Shown here in pieces: positions 1-10,196 of a DNA stretch of 64,000 nucleotides. Both the position numbers and the translations under genes were made by a program. This DNA comes from Chitinibacter bivalviorum (GTDB lineage: Bacteria; Pseudomonadota; Gammaproteobacteria; Burkholderiales; Chitinibacteraceae). The DNA lies in assembly GCF_013403565.1 (NCBI RefSeq), contig NZ_CP058627.1, forward strand, positions 2,170,001 to 2,234,000. The letters run 5' to 3'. Position 1 is the first letter of the stretch; the number at the start of each line of letters is the position of its first letter. The notes under the pieces were generated by a model, which was not told where the DNA came from, did not search any database, and worked only from the letters and a program-made list of their open reading frames with translations.

Positions 1-273
1 GGTGCAGGTTGGTATGGCGTTGCCAGCTATACGCATTCTTTTATCGACAATCAATCACTAGAGTCGCTCGCTGGGCTTGAATATAATGGCGGCTGCTGGG
101 CATTGCGCCTGGCCGCGCAACGCTATGTAACGACCAATAGTGAATACAAAACCAATTACTTTATCCTGCTTGAGTTAGGTGGGCTGGCCGGTATCGGGAT
201 GAATCCGATTTCGACACTGCGTCAATCCATTCCTGGCTATGCCGATACTTACACTTCGCCCAAATTACGTTAA
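1..273 (+). CDS. lptD: LPS-assembly outer membrane protein LptD, C-terminal end (cut by window start)
   Basis: This is an open frame from base 1 to a TAA at 271-273, giving the last 90 residues of a protein that begins outside the window. The end reads like an LptD C-terminus: alternating beta-strand-like segments, then LGGLAGIGMNPISTLRQSIP and a short tail. LptD forms the outer-membrane barrel that inserts lipopolysaccharide with LptE. The call rests on this tail and on the next genes, since lptD-surA-pdxA-rsmA is a common proteobacterial order. SurA, encoded just downstream, is the periplasmic chaperone for LptD folding. Confidence 0.8.
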   Translation, partial: GAGWYGVASYTHSFIDNQSLESLAGLEYNGGCWALRLAAQRYVTTNSEYKTNYFILLELGGLAGIGMNPISTLRQSIPGYADTYTSPKLR

Positions 274-283
274 TAGGCACCGT

Positions 284-1597
284 ATGACATCTAGTCTGAA
301 ATTAGGTTTGAAATTGCGCACTCTGTTTTGCGCCATTCCTCTGCTCGCAGCCATGGTCAGCCAGCCCGTCTTGGCCGAAGTGGTGACCATTGACCGCGTG
401 GTGGCGCTGGTGAATAAAAATGCCATCACCCAGCTTGAACTCAATCGCAAAGTAACTGCTATCAAAGCCAATCTGGAACGTCAAAAAGTAAAGTTGCCAC
501 CAGACAATGTGCTGCAGCAACAAGTCTTGGAAAAAATGATTCTGGACCAACTCCAGATCCAATATGCCGAGATGACGGGCTTGAAGGTTGACGACAAGCA
601 ACTTGAAAACGCAATTAATAATCTAGCCGAACAAAATAAGCTGACCGTCCCCGAGTTTCGCAAACGACTCGAAAGCAACAATATTCCATGGCGCCAATTT
701 CGCGAAGAGATTCGCCAAGAAATCATCATGGCGCGCCTAAAAGAGCGTGAGATTGATTCGCGTGTTGTCGTTACCGAGTCGGAAATCAATGACTACCTCA
801 AGCTTTCCGAGGGGAAAATGGGCATGGAATATTTGCTGGCACAAATTCAGGTCAATATTCCTGAAAACGCCAGCCCTGAAATCATTCAAGCCAAACGCGC
901 ACGCATTCAAGCGGCCCTAGAAGAAATAAACGCAGGCAAATCATTTGAAACCGTCGCGGCCAGCTACTCCAATGATCCGAACGCGACCAAAGGAGGCAAT
1001 TTAGGCTGGCGCCCTGCCGGCTCACTGCCACCTGCGTTTACCAGCTTGCTCGAGAAAACCCCTATTGGCAGCATGACCGATGTCGTGCGTACACCCGTTG
1101 CCTTTCATATATTCAAATTGCTGGATAAACGCACGGAAGAGCAGCGCGTCATCATGAAGCAAACGCATGCGCGCCATATTCTGATTCGCAGCAATGAAAT
1201 TGTGTCCACGGATGACGCTCGCACCAAACTCTTGCAAATCCGCGAGCGCATCATGAGCGGTCAAGACTTTGCCACCATGGCCAAATCCTATTCGGATGAC
1301 ATAACAGCAGCCAAAGGCGGCGATCTGGGTTGGCTTAGCCCAGGCGAAACCGTGCCGCAATTTGAAGAAGCAATGAATGCATTGCAACTCAATGAAATTA
1401 GCATGCCGGTGCAATCGCCCTTCGGTTTTCACCTTATTCAAGCGCTTGAGCGCCGTGATCAGGACGTAACAAAAGAACAAGCGCGCTTCAAAATTCGCAA
1501 CGAGCTCAAACAGCGTAAAGCCGAAGAACAATACGACGACTGGTTGCGTCAATTGCGCGACCGTGCGCGCGTCGTCATTCGCCTGAAGGACGAGTAA
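284..1597 (+). CDS. surA: Periplasmic chaperone and peptidyl-prolyl isomerase SurA
   Basis: SurA escorts unfolded outer-membrane proteins across the periplasm to the BAM machinery. The protein has 437 residues, close to the family norm. A signal peptide covers about residues 1-31 (hydrophobic FCAIPLLAAMVS core, cleavage after VLA). A SurA N-terminal chaperone domain follows, then two parvulin domains at about 180-285 and 290-395, each with a GGNLGW or GGDLGW motif. I chose the ATG at 284, 10 bases after the lptD stop, because an upstream in-frame start would lie inside lptD and put extra residues before the signal peptide. The stop overlaps the pdxA start as TAATG. Confidence 0.95.
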   Translation: MTSSLKLGLKLRTLFCAIPLLAAMVSQPVLAEVVTIDRVVALVNKNAITQLELNRKVTAIKANLERQKVKLPPDNVLQQQVLEKMILDQLQIQYAEMTGLKVDDKQLENAINNLAEQNKLTVPEFRKRLESNNIPWRQFREEIRQEIIMARLKEREIDSRVVVTESEINDYLKLSEGKMGMEYLLAQIQVNIPENASPEIIQAKRARIQAALEEINAGKSFETVAASYSNDPNATKGGNLGWRPAGSLPPAFTSLLEKTPIGSMTDVVRTPVAFHIFKLLDKRTEEQRVIMKQTHARHILIRSNEIVSTDDARTKLLQIRERIMSGQDFATMAKSYSDDITAAKGGDLGWLSPGETVPQFEEAMNALQLNEISMPVQSPFGFHLIQALERRDQDVTKEQARFKIRNELKQRKAEEQYDDWLRQLRDRARVVIRLKDE

Positions 1598-2604
1598 TGC
1601 AAACCACGCAGCCATTGGCAATTACCACGGGTGAGCCAGCAGGTATTGGCCCAGAAATCACAATTGCCATGGCTGCTAGCAGCATACTTCCACAGCGTAT
1701 GGTGATATTGGCCGATCGCACGCTCTTGCTTGAGCGCGCGCAATGCGTCGGAGTTGCGCGTGAAATCATCGCCGCATGGCCCGATTACACGCCCGAATGT
1801 ACTGCGCCCGTTTCAGTACTGCACACGCCCTTGGCAACGCCCTCCGTCGCGGGTCAACTCAATCCGGCCAACGCGGCCTATGTTCTGACTTTACTTGATC
1901 GCGCCATTGACGGCAGTACCCGTGGTGAGTTTTCCGCCATCGTGACCGCACCAATTCACAAAGGTGTGATTAACGAAGGCACTAATGGCGGGTATTTCTC
2001 TGGACATACCGAGTATCTTGCCGAAAAGACTCATACCCCACAGGTTGTCATGATGCTGGCGGGTGAATATGGCGATCAGCAGCAAATGCGCGTGGCATTG
2101 GCGACGACGCATTTGCCGCTCAAAGACGTCGCCAACGAGCTGACGACTGAATCACTGCAAACCACATTGCGCATTCTGCATGACGATCTGCAACACAAAT
2201 TCGGCTTGGCTGCGCCACGGATTATTGTCGCGGGTTTAAATCCGCATGCAGGCGAATCGGGCCATATGGGGCGAGAAGAAATCGATGTGATTATTCCAGT
2301 GCTAGCGCAATTGCGCGCCGAGGGCATGAATCTGATCGGCCCACTACCAGCCGACACGCTATTTAACCCGCCCATTCTGGCGCAGGGTGACGCCGTCTTG
2401 GCGATGTATCACGATCAAGGCCTGCCCGTACTCAAATTTGCCACCTTTGGCGCAGGCATCAATATCACACTGGGTTTACCCATTATCCGTACTTCCGTCG
2501 ATCACGGCACCGCCCTCAATATCGCGGGTACTGGTCAGGCCGATATCGGCAGCCTGATTGCGGCAACGAAGCTGGCGGCTCAATTAGCCGCTACCGCTCA
2601 CTAA
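1597..2604 (+). CDS. pdxA: 4-hydroxythreonine-4-phosphate dehydrogenase PdxA
   Basis: PdxA oxidises 4-phosphohydroxy-L-threonine with NAD in the DXP-dependent pyridoxal phosphate pathway. The product has 335 residues, full length for the family. It opens with the [10 protein letters not shown] motif, and the expected metal-binding histidines appear in SGHTEYL, NPHAGE and YHDQG. The ATG overlaps the surA stop by one base, so the two are probably translationally coupled, and rsmA follows after 22 bases. The surA-pdxA-rsmA order supports the assignment. Confidence 0.95.
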   Translation: MQTTQPLAITTGEPAGIGPEITIAMAASSILPQRMVILADRTLLLERAQCVGVAREIIAAWPDYTPECTAPVSVLHTPLATPSVAGQLNPANAAYVLTLLDRAIDGSTRGEFSAIVTAPIHKGVINEGTNGGYFSGHTEYLAEKTHTPQVVMMLAGEYGDQQQMRVALATTHLPLKDVANELTTESLQTTLRILHDDLQHKFGLAAPRIIVAGLNPHAGESGHMGREEIDVIIPVLAQLRAEGMNLIGPLPADTLFNPPILAQGDAVLAMYHDQGLPVLKFATFGAGINITLGLPIIRTSVDHGTALNIAGTGQADIGSLIAATKLAAQLAATAH

Positions 2605-2626
2605 AATACGACAGCAGGACACCTTC

Positions 2627-3412
2627 ATGGCTCATATCCCACGCAAACGCTTTGGGCAAAATTTTTTGCAAGACCAAGGCGTGATCGCCAGCATTATCAA
2701 CGCGGTTGATCCACACAAAGAAGACGCGATTGTCGAGATTGGACCCGGCTTGGCGGCGCTGACGATTCCACTGATGGCGCGTGTGCCGCAACTGCACGTC
2801 GTTGAAATTGACCGTGACATCGTCACACATTTGTCGGCACGCTATAGCGCCGAGCAATTGGTGATTCACAATTGCGACGCCTTGATGTTCGACTTTGGCG
2901 CCTTAGCGCGCGAGATTGCACCTGGCGGCCGCATTAAGTTGGTCGGCAACTTGCCCTACAATATTTCAACACCGCTGCTGTTTCATCTGGCGAGCTTTGG
3001 TGACGTGATTTACGACATGCACTTTATGCTGCAAAAAGAAGTCGTCGATCGCATGGTCGCCGAGCCGGGCACTACTGATTACGGTCGCCTGTCGATCATG
3101 CTGCAATACCGCTATTTGATGGATCACATTATCGATGTGCCGCCAGAAAGCTTTGATCCTCCGCCCAAAGTGGATTCAGCCGTGGTGCGCATGGTGCCCT
3201 ACGATGTATTGCCGCACCCCGCCAAAGATGAAGAACACCTGCGTAATCTGGTGCAAACCGCCTTTGCTCAGCGCCGCAAAACCATCCGCAATAATCTGAA
3301 AGGCATCGCCAACGATGACGCCTTGGCCGCCGTTGGTATTGAGCCTAGCTTGCGCCCAGAAAACATCAGCGTTGCTCAGTATGTTGCGCTTTCTAACGCC
3401 CTGGTGAAATAA
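2627..3412 (+). CDS. rsmA: 16S rRNA dimethyladenosine transferase RsmA (KsgA)
   Basis: RsmA dimethylates two adjacent adenosines in the 3' terminal hairpin of 16S rRNA, late in 30S assembly. The product has 261 residues. It starts with the family signature RKRFGQNFL, has the SAM-binding loop [11 protein letters not shown] near residue 38 and the catalytic NLPYNIS motif near residue 110. An AGGACA sequence lies a few bases before the ATG. It closes the lptD-surA-pdxA-rsmA run. Confidence 0.96.
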   Translation: MAHIPRKRFGQNFLQDQGVIASIINAVDPHKEDAIVEIGPGLAALTIPLMARVPQLHVVEIDRDIVTHLSARYSAEQLVIHNCDALMFDFGALAREIAPGGRIKLVGNLPYNISTPLLFHLASFGDVIYDMHFMLQKEVVDRMVAEPGTTDYGRLSIMLQYRYLMDHIIDVPPESFDPPPKVDSAVVRMVPYDVLPHPAKDEEHLRNLVQTAFAQRRKTIRNNLKGIANDDALAAVGIEPSLRPENISVAQYVALSNALVK

Positions 3413-3483
3413 GCGTGATTGACCCTAGGGTTTTCCCCGCTAGGCTTAGCAACAACTACACTGCAAAATCAAAGGCTTGATTG

Positions 3484-4242
3484 ATGAATACGAATACCGC
3501 CATGATCCGCTTTAGCCAAGTCAATAAATGGTATGGTCGCGACCACCATGTATTAAAAAACCTCAACCTTGAAGTCAAACAAGGCGAGGTGGTCGTGCTG
3601 TGTGGGCCATCGGGCTCGGGGAAATCGACCCTGATTCGCACGATCAATCAGCTCGAAGCCATTAATGATGGTGAGATTTGGGTCGATGGCATTCAAGCCA
3701 ACAATCCGAAAACCAACATCAACAAATTGCGCGAAGAAGTCGGTTTTGTATTTCAACACTTCAATCTTTACCCGCATTTGTCGGTACTCGAAAACATTAC
3801 ACTCGCACCGATTCAGGTCAAAAAGCAATCGGTCGAACAAGCCAATGCCAAAGCGCTGGAATTGCTTGAGCGTGTCGGTTTAGCGCACAAAAAAGACGCT
3901 TATCCGGGCAATCTGTCGGGTGGTCAGCAACAACGTGTCGCCATTGCACGCGGTTTAGCGATGAACCCTCGCGTCATGCTGTTTGACGAACCAACCAGTG
4001 CGCTAGACCCCGAAATGATCGGTGAGGTGCTGGAAGTCATGAAATCGCTGGCCGAGTCCGGCATGACGATGATGGTGGTCACGCACGAGATGGGCTTTGC
4101 GCGCGAAGTGGCCGATCGCGTGATCTTCCTAGATCAGGGTGAGATTTTGGAAGACACCGATCCAGAGGCCTTCTTTACCAGCCCGAAAACGGATCGCGCC
4201 AAACAATTCTTACGCCAAATTCTGGCGCCCATGCATCAGTAA
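3484..4242 (+). CDS. Polar amino acid ABC transporter ATP-binding protein (GlnQ-like)
   Basis: This is the cytoplasmic ATPase of an uptake transporter of the polar amino acid family (glutamine, glutamate/aspartate, arginine). The 252-residue product has Walker [11 protein letters not shown]-loop [11 protein letters not shown], signature LSGGQQQR, Walker [10 protein letters not shown] and switch histidine in VVTHEMG, all intact. I use the ATG at 3484, not the TTG just before it. No permease gene is adjacent; the nearest partner candidate is the solute-binding protein at 4361, separated by a 49-bp repeat. The exact substrate cannot be read from sequence. Confidence 0.9.
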   Translation: MNTNTAMIRFSQVNKWYGRDHHVLKNLNLEVKQGEVVVLCGPSGSGKSTLIRTINQLEAINDGEIWVDGIQANNPKTNINKLREEVGFVFQHFNLYPHLSVLENITLAPIQVKKQSVEQANAKALELLERVGLAHKKDAYPGNLSGGQQQRVAIARGLAMNPRVMLFDEPTSALDPEMIGEVLEVMKSLAESGMTMMVVTHEMGFAREVADRVIFLDQGEILEDTDPEAFFTSPKTDRAKQFLRQILAPMHQ

Positions 4243-4247
4243 CACTA

Positions 4248-4296
4248 GGGTATTGATCCCAGACCCAATTCAAACAAGCTTTATAGAACAATACCC
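4248..4296. repeat. 49-bp intergenic repeat, copy 1
   Basis: The copy starts GGGTATTG and ends CAATACCC, a perfect 8-bp terminal inverted repeat. It is exactly 49 bp long and begins 6 bases after the stop of the ABC ATPase gene. Confidence 0.75.
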
Positions 4297-4360
4297 GTAG
4301 CGGGTTTGCTTCTGCTTGATGCTCGTCTACGATACTAATTGCAGATCGCAATCAGGATAG

Positions 4361-5104
4361 ATGATGAAATCAGTATTGTTCTTGCTCTGTTTGATACTTA
4401 GCCCGCTCATTGGGGCTAGCGAAAAAATCACGATCTACAGCCAATATGATTACCCTCCATTTTGGTCTGAAGGTCATGGTTTGACTGCCGATCTCGCGCA
4501 AAAATTGACTGAGCTGAGCCAAGACAAATATCAGTTTGTCGTCGAAATCATACCCCGCAAACGGCTCGATGCCATGATGCAGTCTCCAAAATGGCAAGGC
4601 ATAGTGCCCTGGGCCAACCCAAGCTGGTTTGGCGACGAACAACAAAGCCGCTTTATTTGGTCTTCGACCCTATTTATGGATGCAGATTTAGTCGTCAGTA
4701 ATCAGCCCATCAATTTTGCAGGGCCAGAAAGCCTCTATGGGAAACGGCTAGGCGGCATTTTAGGGCATCGTTATATCGAGTTGGAACAGGATATTGCGGC
4801 AGGCAAAATCATCCGCGACGATGCCCCCAGCCAAAGCAATAATCTGAAAAAGTTAATGACACAGCGTGTCGATGTGGTGTTTATTCCGCATAGTAGCTGG
4901 ATCGATTTGCAGCAAACGGCACCGGAGAGCATTAAGGGACTGTTTCTGGCAGCAACACCCAGAAATCGTTACGAACGTCGTTTGCTCATTAGCCCGAATA
5001 ATCCGGCCCTAGCGCAATACATTAGCAAAACACTAGAGAGCATGAGCCGAGATTCAAGCTGGCAATATAAGATTAAAGCTTACAATTTTGGCGGTGCGAA
5101 ATAG
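4361..5104 (+). CDS. Periplasmic solute-binding protein, family 3 type
   Basis: The 247-residue product has a signal peptide (about residues 1-19, cleaved near GAS) and then a type II periplasmic-binding fold opening (KITIYSQYDYPPF...GLTADLAQKL), as in amino-acid-binding proteins of SBP family 3. ATGATG at the start follows CAGGATAG, a good ribosome-binding site. It may serve the ATPase encoded upstream, but proteins of this short type also occur as transporter-independent sensors. The ligand is unknown. Confidence 0.75.
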   Translation: MMKSVLFLLCLILSPLIGASEKITIYSQYDYPPFWSEGHGLTADLAQKLTELSQDKYQFVVEIIPRKRLDAMMQSPKWQGIVPWANPSWFGDEQQSRFIWSSTLFMDADLVVSNQPINFAGPESLYGKRLGGILGHRYIELEQDIAAGKIIRDDAPSQSNNLKKLMTQRVDVVFIPHSSWIDLQQTAPESIKGLFLAATPRNRYERRLLISPNNPALAQYISKTLESMSRDSSWQYKIKAYNFGGAK

Positions 5105-5115
5105 GCTGTGCAAAC

Positions 5116-7728
5116 TCAGGTTTTACCCTGCAAACCCAAGCGCATCCACAGCTCAGCCACACCCGATGGCACCGGCTGGCTAAAGTAAAAGCCCTGCATA
5201 TAATTCACGCCCAAGCCCTGCAAAAAGCGCACGGTTTCCAGGGTTTCAACGCCCTCAATCACCAAATCGAGCTGCAAAGCTTGCGCCATTTGCGCGATGG
5301 CCTGCATTACCCGACGGCCATCTTCGGTATGCAAGCGCTGCGAGAATGAAACATCGACTTTGAGCATTTGCGCTGGCATTTCATGCAACTGCGACAAAGA
5401 CGAATAGCCAGTGCCAAAGTCGTCAATCGCCAGCACAAACCCAGCCGCACCGAGCTGGCGTAAATGCCGCATCTGACGCGCATAATCGGTGAGCGCCACG
5501 CTTTCGGTGATTTCAATAATCACATCGCTTGGCCGCAATTTAAATTGCGTCAATCGCTCAACCAAGGTCGTAACAAAGGTTGGCAAATATAGCTGACTGC
5601 GCGAGACATTGATCATCAGTTTTTGCGACAAACCCGATTCGCGCCAATCTCGCAACTTGGCAAACGATTGCAGCATAATCTGCTCAGATAATTCCTGAAT
5701 CAGCCCGACTTTTTCTGCCATCGGAATAAACAACTCGGGGCTAATCCAACCGCTTTTATCATCCATCCAACGAGCCAGCGCTTCAACGGCAATGACCTCG
5801 CCAGTACGCGCATTTACTATCGGCTGATAGAAAACCTGCAAACCACCATGACGAATCGCACTCGAGAGTCGCGATTGAATCGCGACATGCTCACGACCCA
5901 GCGCCTTCAGATGCACAATATCGCTGTAGAAACACACGCTGTTACGCCCCGCGTGCTTGGCGTGGTACATCGTATGGTCAGCAGCAGAGAGCAGCTCATC
6001 GCCGCTTTCTGCATTATCGGGATAAATGGCAAAGCCCACCGACACCGTCGGCTGCGTTTCCATGCCATTTATCATGATGCTTTGCCGCGCGGCCAGGCGG
6101 AGCTGCTCGGCAATTTCAGCCAAATGCTTCTGGCTCTCCACCTCAGGAATCAGCGCGATAAATTCGTCGCCACCCCAGCGCGCCAACAAGCCATTTTCAG
6201 GCAACACTTCATTGAGCCGCTGAGCCAGCATCACCAGCAAATCATCGCCAGTTTTATGGCCAAAAGCATCATTGATTTGCTTGAAGTGGTCTAGGTCAAT
6301 AAAACCCAAGGCGACCTTGCGATGTTCGCGCCGCGCTTCATCAATGGCACGATGCAATTCATTATCCAATAGCAGGCGATTAGGTAGCCGGGTCAGGCCA
6401 TCGTACAGCGCCATTTGGGTGATATTTTGCTCGTTCAGGTGCGCCACCGTTACATCGCGCATCACACCACGCAAAGCAGTAACGCGTCCGTCAGGGCTAA
6501 AATGGGCAATCAGTCGCAACTCAACCCAAATAAAGTCGCCATCAGCGCGCAACAACCTAAAACGCTCGCTCGCTGGCTCTTTGGATTTCGCTTGTCGATC
6601 AATAATGTGGCTAACGAGTTTGATGTCTTCTGGATGCACCCAGCTAATCAAGGGTCGCCCAAGTTCGGCCGGCAAGTCGCGCGCTTCAATACCACGCAAT
6701 TTTGACCAACCTAAAGTGGCCTCAGTCAAAACGCCGGTTGGCAATAAATCAACGATCGCTTCTTCCAATAAATTGAGCGTATCGAGCATGGTTTTTTTGC
6801 GCGCAGCATCATGCATCAGCGCCGAAATATCTTGCAGCAAGACCACGACGCTGCGTTGCTGCGCTGTGCCAACAGGCTGAACTCTGACCAACAGGCAAAC
6901 ATCTTGCTCGGGCAACATACAATTAAATTGCTGACTGCTCTGCCCTGCCAATATTTGCGGTAATAAACGTAGTAATTCACTCGCCAATTCATACGGCAAC
7001 ACCGTCGCCATCGGGCGATTGAGCATCACATCACCCGCTGGCAATGCGGGATGTCCAGACCAGACATGACGTACTATCGCTTGTGCATCCAGCTCAAACA
7101 CCATGTCTTGGGTCGCCCCAACCAAGGCGCGTAAACGTTGCTGATTAGCGAGTGATTCGGCTTCCAGCTTGGCTTTACCCAGGGCTTGGGCCACATGATT
7201 AGACAACATGGCCAGCAAACGTAATGCGACAGAATCAGGCTGGCGCTCTTCGCTGTCATTCAAAAAAGCCAGAAAACCAAATAACTCGCCACCCTGCAAT
7301 AAAGGAACGCACAACAAATGCCGAATCCCAACCTGAGCGAGCAACATTTGCTCGGCCAAAGGTAATTCGAGCAATGACTTATTCAGCACCATACCAACAG
7401 CAAGGGTATCTGCCAGCAAAGCATACTGATCATAATCTATAGACAGAAACGGTGCGGGGGTATATTCCAGCAGACTACAATCTTGATCCCGCCATGCAGC
7501 CACCAGCTTGGCACAACGCCCATGTTCATCATTGAGATACAAGCCAGTCATGCTGCTGCGCGATGCCTGCCCTAAGACTTGCAGCATATCAAGCAGATAG
7601 TCCGGCTCATCCGTGTGCGTGAGGATACTCACCACACTATCGAAGGCGTTGAAGTAAGTATGATAAGTGCCCAGCGCCTGCTGTTCATGCATCGCAAGGC
7701 TGGAAAAACCACTTGATTCAGAGAGCAA
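5116..7728 (-). CDS. GAF-PAS-PAS-GGDEF-EAL signalling protein (cyclic di-GMP turnover)
   Basis: This 870-residue protein has a GAF-like domain (about 20-175), two PAS-like segments (about 190-300 and 310-430), a GGDEF domain (about 440-600) and an EAL domain (about 610-860). The cyclase motif is intact (ARWGGDEF), but the product-inhibition RxxD site before it is absent. The EAL domain keeps VEALARW, DDFGTGYSSL and EGVET, so phosphodiesterase activity is plausible. There is no clear membrane segment, so it is likely cytosolic. The longest frame starts at a TTG (7728) preceded by GGGGAAAAGG; an ATG at 7692 is the alternative. Confidence 0.9.
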   Translation of the reverse strand: MLSESSGFSSLAMHEQQALGTYHTYFNAFDSVVSILTHTDEPDYLLDMLQVLGQASRSSMTGLYLNDEHGRCAKLVAAWRDQDCSLLEYTPAPFLSIDYDQYALLADTLAVGMVLNKSLLELPLAEQMLLAQVGIRHLLCVPLLQGGELFGFLAFLNDSEERQPDSVALRLLAMLSNHVAQALGKAKLEAESLANQQRLRALVGATQDMVFELDAQAIVRHVWSGHPALPAGDVMLNRPMATVLPYELASELLRLLPQILAGQSSQQFNCMLPEQDVCLLVRVQPVGTAQQRSVVVLLQDISALMHDAARKKTMLDTLNLLEEAIVDLLPTGVLTEATLGWSKLRGIEARDLPAELGRPLISWVHPEDIKLVSHIIDRQAKSKEPASERFRLLRADGDFIWVELRLIAHFSPDGRVTALRGVMRDVTVAHLNEQNITQMALYDGLTRLPNRLLLDNELHRAIDEARREHRKVALGFIDLDHFKQINDAFGHKTGDDLLVMLAQRLNEVLPENGLLARWGGDEFIALIPEVESQKHLAEIAEQLRLAARQSIMINGMETQPTVSVGFAIYPDNAESGDELLSAADHTMYHAKHAGRNSVCFYSDIVHLKALGREHVAIQSRLSSAIRHGGLQVFYQPIVNARTGEVIAVEALARWMDDKSGWISPELFIPMAEKVGLIQELSEQIMLQSFAKLRDWRESGLSQKLMINVSRSQLYLPTFVTTLVERLTQFKLRPSDVIIEITESVALTDYARQMRHLRQLGAAGFVLAIDDFGTGYSSLSQLHEMPAQMLKVDVSFSQRLHTEDGRRVMQAIAQMAQALQLDLVIEGVETLETVRFLQGLGVNYMQGFYFSQPVPSGVAELWMRLGLQGKT

Positions 7729-7802
7729 CCCTTTTCCCCAATCCGCAAAACATCACAAGCCGAAACTGCTTCGGCGAAATCCATGGCTCAGGCGCCACAA
7801 AG

Positions 7803-7832
7803 CAAAACGGGAATTCAGCCTGGAATTCCCGT
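7803..7832 (-). terminator. Rho-independent terminator of topA
   Basis: A perfect 10-bp stem (7807-7816 with 7823-7832) and 6-base loop are followed, on the minus strand, by TTTTG. It lies 10 bases beyond the topA stop. Confidence 0.8.
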
Positions 7833-7841
7833 CTCACCACC

Positions 7842-10136
7842 TTACTCTTTCGCTGGAGGTGGGATCAGCACTTCGCTGTAACCACACTCTTTTTGTGGGC
7901 AAACCTTTTCGGTGCCACGACGCTTAGTGACCTTAATCGTCATGATCGGCCATTTACACTGAGGGCAGGCCTCGGCCACAGGCGGATTCCACGTCGCATA
8001 TTTGCAGTCTGGATAGGTATTGCACGAATAGAACATTTTGCCGTACCGGCTCTTACGTTCAATCAAGCTACCTTTATGACATTCGGGGCATTCAATCCCA
8101 GTATCTTTGGGTTTTTCCAGCGGCTCAATGTGCTTGCACTTCGGATAGTTTGAGCAGCCAATAAATTTGCCGTAACGCCCCACCTTGATGTGCAACGCTG
8201 ATTCACATTTTGGGCAAGTGCGATCTGGCACTACTTCCGGCTCGATTGGTGCGGCATTTGGATCATCACCAATATTGCGGGTGTAATCACATTCTGGATA
8301 CGAGCTACAGCTAATAAAGCGGCCACGACGCCCCAGACGAATCGATAGTTTATGTTTGCCACATTTCGGGCAATCTTCATCCATCGCTTCGTGCGTCACT
8401 TCAGCACGCGATAAAGCCTGCTTTTCCTCGCATTGCTTGTGGAATTTCTTCCAGAATTCATCCAGCACCGGCACCCATTCACGCGAACCGGTTGAAATTT
8501 CATCGAGTTTATCTTCAAGCTTAGCGGTGAAATTGTAATCAACGTATTGCGTGAAATGTTCAGTCAGGAATTTATTCACCACCTCGCCAGTATCGGTCGG
8601 CGTGAAGCGCTTTTTATCCAGAATGACGTATTCACGATCTTTCAGCGTGTAAATAATCGACGCATACGTAGAAGGACGGCCAATACCAAATTCTTCTAGC
8701 GACTTCACCAAGCTCGCCTCAGTAAAGCGCGGTGGAGGCTGCGTAAAGTGTTGCTCACCGAAGATTTTCTCAACCGGTAGCGCATCGCCTTCGGTCAAGA
8801 CGGGCAGACGAGCTTCATCTTCATCGTCTTCCACATCATCGGCGTCTTCCTGATACACAGCGATAAAACCGGGGAATACCAAAGTCTGGCCCGTGGCACG
8901 GAACAGATTTTCTGGCGAACCTACTGCAATATCTACTGCCACCGTGTCGAATTTCGCTGGCGTCATCTGACACGACAAGGTGCGCTTCCAGATCATTTGA
9001 TAGAGCTTAAATTGCTCTGGCGACAGGAAGGTTTTAACCGACTCAGGCGTGCGCAGAATCGACGTTGGGCGAATTGCCTCGTGCGCCTCTTGCGCGTTTT
9101 TGGCTTTGTTTTTGTAGGTGATCGGGGCGTTTGGCAAATAGTCTTTGTCAAAATTAGCCGAAATATAATCGCGAATCTCAGCCAGAGCATCGTTAGATAA
9201 GGCCACCGAGTCGGTACGCATATACGTGATCAAACCGACTGTTTCACCGCCGAGATTCACACCTTCATACAGCGATTGCGCCGTGCGCATCGCCCGATCA
9301 GTGGTAAAGCCCAGTTTACGCACCGATTCCTGTTGCAAGGTTGAAGTCGTAAATGGCGCAGTCGGGCTGCGAGATTTCTTTTTCTTCTCTACCGCATGAA
9401 CAACCGCTTCTTTGCCTGCCAAGCCATTCAGAATTGTGGTTTGCTCAGCTTCATTGGGAATATCAAATTGATCGAGCTTTTTGCCTTGCCAGGTCGTGAG
9501 CTTAGCGGCGACCTTGCTGCGGCCTTTTTTCGTATCAAGATGGATAGTCCAATATTCTTGCGCATTAAACGCACGAATTTCGTTTTCACGCTCGCAAATC
9601 AGGCGTAAAGCAGGGCTTTGCACTCGACCTGCAGACAAACCCGTCCGCACTTTGCGCCACAACAGCGGCGACAAGTTAAAGCCCACCAAATAATCGAGCG
9701 CACTGCGCGCTTGCTGGGCATTCACCAAGTTAAAGTCGATATCGCGTGGATTAGCGACCGCATTTAAGACCGCGGACTCGGTGATTTCATGAAACACAAC
9801 GCGCTTAAATATTTTTTCTGGCTTGATTAGTTTTTTAGCTTTCAAGATTTCCAGAATGTGCCAAGAAATGGCTTCACCTTCGCGGTCCGGATCGGATGCG
9901 AGGTAGACATTATCGGCTTGCTCAACCGCTTCGCAAATGGCATCAACGTGTTTCTTATTTTTATCGATGACCTGATACTTCATTTTGAAGTCATTTTCAG
10001 GATCAACCGAACCATTTTTACGGACTAAACCGCGCACGTGACCGTAGGAAGCCAAGATCTGAAAATCTTTGCCTAAGTATTTTTGCAGTGTCTTCGCCTT
10101 AGAAGGCGACTCTACGATTAAGAGATTTGCGGGCAT
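7842..10136 (-). CDS. topA: DNA topoisomerase I TopA
   Basis: TopA relaxes negative supercoils by cutting one strand. The 764-residue product has an N-terminal TOPRIM domain (LLIVESPSKAKT, DPDREGEAI), the active-site tyrosine in GLITYMRTDS near residue 310, and four C-terminal four-cysteine zinc-ribbon repeats (about 590-755, for example CPKCGKHKL...SYPEC). It is the last gene of a minus-strand run LysM protein-dprA-smg-topA and is followed by a strong terminator. The dprA-smg-topA order opposite def-fmt is typical of this group. Confidence 0.97.
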   Translation of the reverse strand: MPANLLIVESPSKAKTLQKYLGKDFQILASYGHVRGLVRKNGSVDPENDFKMKYQVIDKNKKHVDAICEAVEQADNVYLASDPDREGEAISWHILEILKAKKLIKPEKIFKRVVFHEITESAVLNAVANPRDIDFNLVNAQQARSALDYLVGFNLSPLLWRKVRTGLSAGRVQSPALRLICERENEIRAFNAQEYWTIHLDTKKGRSKVAAKLTTWQGKKLDQFDIPNEAEQTTILNGLAGKEAVVHAVEKKKKSRSPTAPFTTSTLQQESVRKLGFTTDRAMRTAQSLYEGVNLGGETVGLITYMRTDSVALSNDALAEIRDYISANFDKDYLPNAPITYKNKAKNAQEAHEAIRPTSILRTPESVKTFLSPEQFKLYQMIWKRTLSCQMTPAKFDTVAVDIAVGSPENLFRATGQTLVFPGFIAVYQEDADDVEDDEDEARLPVLTEGDALPVEKIFGEQHFTQPPPRFTEASLVKSLEEFGIGRPSTYASIIYTLKDREYVILDKKRFTPTDTGEVVNKFLTEHFTQYVDYNFTAKLEDKLDEISTGSREWVPVLDEFWKKFHKQCEEKQALSRAEVTHEAMDEDCPKCGKHKLSIRLGRRGRFISCSSYPECDYTRNIGDDPNAAPIEPEVVPDRTCPKCESALHIKVGRYGKFIGCSNYPKCKHIEPLEKPKDTGIECPECHKGSLIERKSRYGKMFYSCNTYPDCKYATWNPPVAEACPQCKWPIMTIKVTKRRGTEKVCPQKECGYSEVLIPPPAKE

Positions 10137-10196
10137 GGTTCCCCGTTAATTGATAATTACACAGGTTTTAACAATCTTTGGTGTGATCGGCGATGC

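Noticed and set aside
1022..1621. Long antisense frame of 199 codons opposite surA
   Set aside because: The plus strand is clearly surA and the antisense product has no domain or start signal.
4248..4296. 49-bp repeats as rho-independent terminators
   Set aside because: They lack a GC stem followed by a T-run; the inverted ends are 33 or more bases apart. Real terminators lie beside some of them.
6272..6880. Plus-strand frame of 202 codons opposite the GGDEF-EAL gene
   Set aside because: Shadow of the real gene; composition is Ser/Arg-rich as expected for an antisense frame.
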